This document shows positions 52,640 to 56,485 of a stretch of 56,485 bases of DNA, in pieces (position 1 is the stretch's first letter; the number at the start of each line of letters is the position of its first letter). The stretch is from contig NZ_LZZT01000009.1 of the NCBI RefSeq assembly GCF_014170305.1, positions 1 to 56,485 of the forward strand, read 5' to 3'. The notes under the pieces were generated by a model. That model ran no database searches. It saw nothing but the letters and a program-made list of their open reading frames with translations, and was not told where the DNA came from. The DNA is from Achromobacter sp. UMC71. GTDB lineage: Bacteria; Pseudomonadota; Gammaproteobacteria; Burkholderiales; Burkholderiaceae_B. The translations under genes were made by a program, and so were the position numbers.

Positions 52640-53728
52640 ATGTCTTCTTCCAATCTGCAAATCTCGGGCCTGGGCAAACGCTATGGCGACTTCGTCGCCC
52701 TGGCACCCACCCACCTGGATGTCGCCCGCGGCGAATTCCTGACCCTGCTGGGCCCGTCCGGGTCCGGCAAGACCACGCTGCTGAGCCTGATCGCAGGCCT
52801 GGCCCGGCCCGACGAGGGCCGCGTGCTGATCGACGGCAACGACGTCACCTACGGCGCGCCGTACGAACGGGATATCGGCATGGTGTTCCAGAACTACGCG
52901 CTGTTCCCGCACATGACCATCCTGGAAAATATCGCCTTTCCGCTGAAGATGCGCAAGGTGCCGGCGGCCGAAGCGAAACGCCGTGCGCAGGAAGCGCTGG
53001 ACATGGTGCGCTTGCCCCATGTCGGCGCACGCCTGCCGCGCGAACTGTCCGGCGGACAACAGCAGCGCATCGCGCTGGCGCGCTGCATGGTCTACCGCCC
53101 CGCGATCATCCTGATGGACGAACCGCTGGGCGCGCTGGACAAGAAGCTGCGCGACCAGATGCAGCTGGAAATCAAGCGCATCCACCGCGAACTGGGCACC
53201 ACCATCGTCTACGTGACGCATGACCAGGAAGAGGCCATGACCATGTCCGACCGCATCTGCCTGATGAACGGCGGCGCGATCGAACAGCTGGGCACGCCAG
53301 CCGACCTGTACTTCCGGCCGCGCACCCTGTTCGTGGCCGACTTCCTGGGCGAATCCAACCTGCTCAAGGGCGAGGTCACGGCCGTCGACGGCGACATGCT
53401 GACGGTCAAGCTGGCGCATCAGGGCGTCACCGGCCAGGCCCTGTCCAACGGCGCCGCCACCAAGATCGGCCAGAAAGTCACGCTGATGCTGCGACCGCAG
53501 AACCTGCAGGCCGGCCCCGCCGGCACTCATGGCCAAGCCCTGACCGGCAAGCTGCTCGACGTGATGGTGACGGGCAGCCTGACCAAGCTGTATCTGGACT
53601 CGGGCGTGCCCGACAGCGCCCCGTTCGTCGTCGCCTACCCCACGCGCCGCCAGGCCGAGCAATACACCATCGGCCAGCCGCTGTCGGTAGCCTGGCAGGC
53701 GACCGACGCGGTCGCCATTGCGGAGTGA
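52640..53728 (+). CDS. ABC importer ATP-binding protein (PotA-like)
   Basis: The 362-residue ATPase has Walker A GPSGSGKTTLL near 34, Q-loop VFQNYALFPHMT, signature LSGGQQQRIALARCM near 136, Walker B ILMDEPLGALD near 158 and switch His in VTHDQEEA. A TOBE domain lies from about 275 to the end. It drives import of the substrate caught by the upstream binding protein. The ATG at 52640 is used; an in-frame TTG at 52622 is less likely. It ends five bases before the permease start. Confidence 0.92.
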   Translation: MSSSNLQISGLGKRYGDFVALAPTHLDVARGEFLTLLGPSGSGKTTLLSLIAGLARPDEGRVLIDGNDVTYGAPYERDIGMVFQNYALFPHMTILENIAFPLKMRKVPAAEAKRRAQEALDMVRLPHVGARLPRELSGGQQQRIALARCMVYRPAIILMDEPLGALDKKLRDQMQLEIKRIHRELGTTIVYVTHDQEEAMTMSDRICLMNGGAIEQLGTPADLYFRPRTLFVADFLGESNLLKGEVTAVDGDMLTVKLAHQGVTGQALSNGAATKIGQKVTLMLRPQNLQAGPAGTHGQALTGKLLDVMVTGSLTKLYLDSGVPDSAPFVVAYPTRRQAEQYTIGQPLSVAWQATDAVAIAE

Positions 53729-53732
53729 CCCC

Positions 53733-55508
53733 ATGAGCTCCCTCGCCCCTCCCCGCAAGCGCATGAGCCAGGGTCACCGCCACTTCCTGATGGCCGCGCC
53801 GCTGGTGATCCTGCTGCTGGTGCTACTGATCTATCCGGTCGGCCAGTTGTTGTTGCTGAGCTTCTACGGCGATCAGGGCTTCTCGCTGGCCCAATACCAC
53901 CGCCTGTTCGAGTCGTCGGTGTACGTCAACGTGCTGCTGATCACGTTGAAGATCTCGCTGTGGACGACCTTCTTTTCCGTGGTGGCCGGCTACCCGGTCG
54001 CCTACCTGATCTCCAGCCTGTCGGCCAGGCGCAAGACGTCACTGCTGTTCTGGGTATTGCTGTCGTTCTGGACCAGCTTCCTGGTGCGCACCTTCGCCTG
54101 GGTCGTGCTGCTGGGCCGCAACGGCGTGGTCAACCAGTTGCTGCAGGCGCTGGGCATCCTGGATGCGCCGGCCAACCTGCTCTATAACTTCGGCAGCGTA
54201 TTGGTCGGCATGGTGCATGCGCTGATGCCGCTGGCCGTGCTGACGATGCTGTCGGTCATGGAGAACATCGACCGCAACCTGCCGCGCGCCGCCTCCACCC
54301 TGGGCGCACGCCCCGGCACCGCGTTCTGGAAGATCTACTTCCCGCTGTCCATGCCCGGTGTGGCGGCCGCGGCCATCATGGTGTTCGTCACCGCCATCGG
54401 CTTTTTCATTACTCCGGCACTGCTGGGCGGCCGCAAGGAAACGATGATCACCCAGATCATCATCGATCAGGTCCAGCAGACCATGAACTGGGAATTCGCC
54501 GGCGCGGTGTCTGTGCTGCTGCTGGTGGTGGTGCTGGCGGTCTTCGCGCTGTACGACAAGATACTGGGCCTGTCGACCATGACCGGCGGCGGCGCGTCCC
54601 GCCCCCGCGCGGCCGCCAGACCCGGCCTGCTGCACCGTGCAGGCGAAGCCCTGCTCGACCTGCTGGCCGCGCTGTCCGACCGCCTGTTCTCGCTGCTGCC
54701 CAAGCGCCTGCGCCGCTCGGTGTCCGGCACCGGCCAATCGCGCACCCTGTGGTGGATCGTGCTGGCGGTGCTGGCCTTCCTGTCCGCCCCCGCGTTCCTG
54801 ATGATCCCGCTGTCGTTCGATTCAGGTTCCGGCCTGACCTGGCCGCCCAAGGGCTTTTCGCTGCAATGGTACGAGCAGATGTTCACGTCGCCGGTGTGGA
54901 TGCAAGCCATCACGCGCTCGCTGATCGTGGGGGTGGGCACCGGCCTGCTGGCCATGCTGATCGGCACGCCGGCCGCCTTCCTGCTGGTACGCGCCGACAT
55001 GCGCGGCAAGTCCGCCATGCTGGCCTTCGTGCTGTCGCCTATCGTGGTGCCGCGCATGATCATCGCGGTGGGCATGTTTTATTTCTTCGCCCGCGTCGGC
55101 CTGGTCGGTTCGACCATTGGCCTGATCCTGGCGCATACGGTCGTGGCAGTGCCGTACGTGGTGATCACCATGATGGCGGTACTGCGCAACTACGACACAC
55201 GCCTGGACCTGGCGGCGCAGAGCCTGGGCGCGGGCCCCTGGTCGACGCTGCGCTTCGTCACCTTCCCGATCCTGGGCGCAGGCCTCATGTCGTCGTTCCT
55301 GTTTGCGTTCGCGACCTCCTTCGACGAGCTGACGATCGCGCTGTTCGCTTCTGGCGGCCTGAACGCCACCCTGCCCAAGCAATTCTGGGACGAGGTGACG
55401 CTGCAGATATCCCCGGTGATCGCCGCCGTATCCACCTGCCTCTTTATCTTCATCGCCGCGCTGATCTGGCTCGCCGACCGGCTGCGCCGCCGCAGCCTGA
55501 CGGGCTGA
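53733..55508 (+). CDS. Fused ABC permease (PotB and PotC joined in one chain)
   Basis: The 591-residue protein contains two permease units of about six helices each. The first coupling loop is AASTLGARPGTAFWKIYFPL near 195; the second is AAQSLGAGPWSTLRFVTFPI near 500. A Pro/Arg/Ala-rich cytoplasmic link (about 290-335) joins them. In spermidine/putrescine systems these are usually two proteins. The inner-membrane channel would be formed by one chain. GGAG overlaps the ATPase stop region and supports the start at 53733. Confidence 0.9.
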   Translation: MSSLAPPRKRMSQGHRHFLMAAPLVILLLVLLIYPVGQLLLLSFYGDQGFSLAQYHRLFESSVYVNVLLITLKISLWTTFFSVVAGYPVAYLISSLSARRKTSLLFWVLLSFWTSFLVRTFAWVVLLGRNGVVNQLLQALGILDAPANLLYNFGSVLVGMVHALMPLAVLTMLSVMENIDRNLPRAASTLGARPGTAFWKIYFPLSMPGVAAAAIMVFVTAIGFFITPALLGGRKETMITQIIIDQVQQTMNWEFAGAVSVLLLVVVLAVFALYDKILGLSTMTGGGASRPRAAARPGLLHRAGEALLDLLAALSDRLFSLLPKRLRRSVSGTGQSRTLWWIVLAVLAFLSAPAFLMIPLSFDSGSGLTWPPKGFSLQWYEQMFTSPVWMQAITRSLIVGVGTGLLAMLIGTPAAFLLVRADMRGKSAMLAFVLSPIVVPRMIIAVGMFYFFARVGLVGSTIGLILAHTVVAVPYVVITMMAVLRNYDTRLDLAAQSLGAGPWSTLRFVTFPILGAGLMSSFLFAFATSFDELTIALFASGGLNATLPKQFWDEVTLQISPVIAAVSTCLFIFIAALIWLADRLRRRSLTG

Positions 55509-55544
55509 CGCGCGGCGCCGTTTCCCTTTATCAGGATTTCTTCC

Positions 55545-56447
55545 ATGTTGAATGCAAGCCATCTGCGCGGCGTGTTCCCCGCGATTCCCACCCCGGTCAA
55601 CGCCGACGACACGATCAATGCCCCGGCCGCCCAGGCCCTGATCGCCTACCTGCTCAAGCAAGGCATCGACGGCATCGTGCCGCTGGGCGGCACGGGTGAA
55701 TACGGCGCGCTGGCCCGCGCCGAGCGCATCCGCATGTGCAAGCTGACGGTCGACGCCGTGGCCGGCCGCGTGCCGGTCATCCCTGGCGTGCTGGACCCGG
55801 GCTTTCACGATGCCCTGCAAGCCGGCCGCGAATTCGCCGACGCGGGCGCCGACGCGCTGATGGTGCTGACGCCCTACTACACGACCCCGACCCAGGCCGG
55901 CATCCGCGAGTACTTCCTGCGCTACGCGGACGCATCGCCGCTGCCGGTGATGATCTACGAAATCCCGTATCGCACCCGCATCGCGATCGCGCCGGAAATC
56001 CTGCACGAACTGTCGCGCCACCCGAATATCATCGGCATGAAGGCGTGCAATACGGACATGTACCACTTCTTGCGCACGGTAGCCGGCGTGGACGAATCGT
56101 TCGCCGTCTTCAGCGGCGAAGACACACTGCTCCCCGTCCACCTGGCCGCCGGCGCGCGCGGCGGCATCGTGGTGACGGCAAGCCTGCTGCCCAAGGCCTG
56201 GCGCAAGGTCTACGACCTGGCGGCCGAAGGCCGCACACAAGACGCGATGCTGCTGCACCGCCGCCTGATCCCTCTGATGAACCTGGCATTCGCGGAAACG
56301 AATCCCGGACCGATGAAGTCTGTAATGGATCTCATCGGCGTCGATTCGCCTTGTGTTTTGGATCCGTTGGTGGAGCCGGGGGCTGAGTTGCAGGCGGCTT
56401 TGCGGGCTGTGGTTCGGCCGTTGTTGGCTGAGTTTGAGGGCGTTTGA
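55545..56447 (+). CDS. DapA-family lyase/aldolase (dihydrodipicolinate synthase-like)
   Basis: The 300-residue barrel enzyme has GVFPAIPTPVNADDTIN at the start, the carboxylate-binding PLGGTGEYGAL near 46-56, the catalytic Tyr in MIYEIPYRT near 138 and the Schiff-base Lys in IIGMKACN near 166. Members include DapA, N-acetylneuraminate lyase, keto-deoxy-sugar aldolases and dehydratases. As the last gene of a transport/oxidase operon it probably works in catabolism rather than lysine synthesis. The start follows CAGGA by eleven bases. The final 38 bases of the window hold no gene. Confidence 0.88.
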   Translation: MLNASHLRGVFPAIPTPVNADDTINAPAAQALIAYLLKQGIDGIVPLGGTGEYGALARAERIRMCKLTVDAVAGRVPVIPGVLDPGFHDALQAGREFADAGADALMVLTPYYTTPTQAGIREYFLRYADASPLPVMIYEIPYRTRIAIAPEILHELSRHPNIIGMKACNTDMYHFLRTVAGVDESFAVFSGEDTLLPVHLAAGARGGIVVTASLLPKAWRKVYDLAAEGRTQDAMLLHRRLIPLMNLAFAETNPGPMKSVMDLIGVDSPCVLDPLVEPGAELQAALRAVVRPLLAEFEGV

Positions 56448-56485
56448 AAGATTGAGTTCTTAAGCCGCGCGTGGCGGTGTCGGGG

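Overview
The window is about 56.5 kb of high-GC DNA with dense coding, many solute-binding and ABC transport genes, LysR regulators and a lambda-like tail gene cluster. Gene content and codon use point to a betaproteobacterium of the Alcaligenaceae (Bordetella/Achromobacter type). This is inferred from protein style alone, since there is no rRNA or other marker gene. I saw no tRNA, rRNA, CRISPR array or insertion sequence.

Layout. (1) 1-12.5 kb is chromosomal: the start of a Gly-rich secreted autotransporter-like protein cut by the window edge, an orphan amino-acid binding protein, a UvrD-like helicase with a C-terminal DUF5710 domain, a small parvulin, a secreted CHAT-fold protein that lacks the catalytic dyad, a sugar ABC transporter (CUT2 type) with its FGGY kinase, an orphan branched-chain-type binding protein and a LysR regulator. 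(2) 12.7-27.0 kb is a complete siphovirus-type tail operon read leftwards, in the order V, G/GT, H, M, fibre, L, K, I, J, two small genes and a second copy of I. In front of it lie a Q-like regulator and a divergent self-cleaving CI-type repressor. No terminase, portal, capsid, integrase, holin or endolysin gene is present. (3) 27-33.7 kb holds a DUF1254 lipoprotein, an AllA-like protein overlapping an orphan integrase arm-binding domain, an SRPBCC protein, an MFS transporter and a divergent histidine kinase/response regulator pair. (4) 34-40.7 kb holds an ECF sigma factor followed by two very large secreted WG-repeat proteins whose genes overlap by ATGA. (5) 40.7-49.8 kb holds a PEP-mutase/isocitrate-lyase-family enzyme with a divergent LysR, a YqjH/YqjI-like ferric reductase and metal-sensing PadR regulator pair, an EamA exporter, an MmyB-type regulator with a divergent MFS pump, proC and an FMN-dependent alpha-hydroxy-acid oxidase. 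(6) 50-56.4 kb is a catabolic/uptake operon: a GlcD-like oxidase, a Tat-exported polyamine-type binding protein, its ATPase, a fused double permease and a DapA-family lyase/aldolase.

The most interesting region is the tail cluster. Its gene order resembles F-type (flexible) pyocins. Its control region can be read directly: overlapping divergent promoters with an inverted repeat between repressor and Q-like gene, a promoter at the 3' end of the Q-like gene, and then three consecutive intrinsic terminators before the first tail gene. This suggests an SOS-inducible, antitermination-controlled headless tail particle (tailocin). A decayed prophage is the alternative, but all tail genes are open, tightly overlapped and keep the programmed -1 frameshift site.
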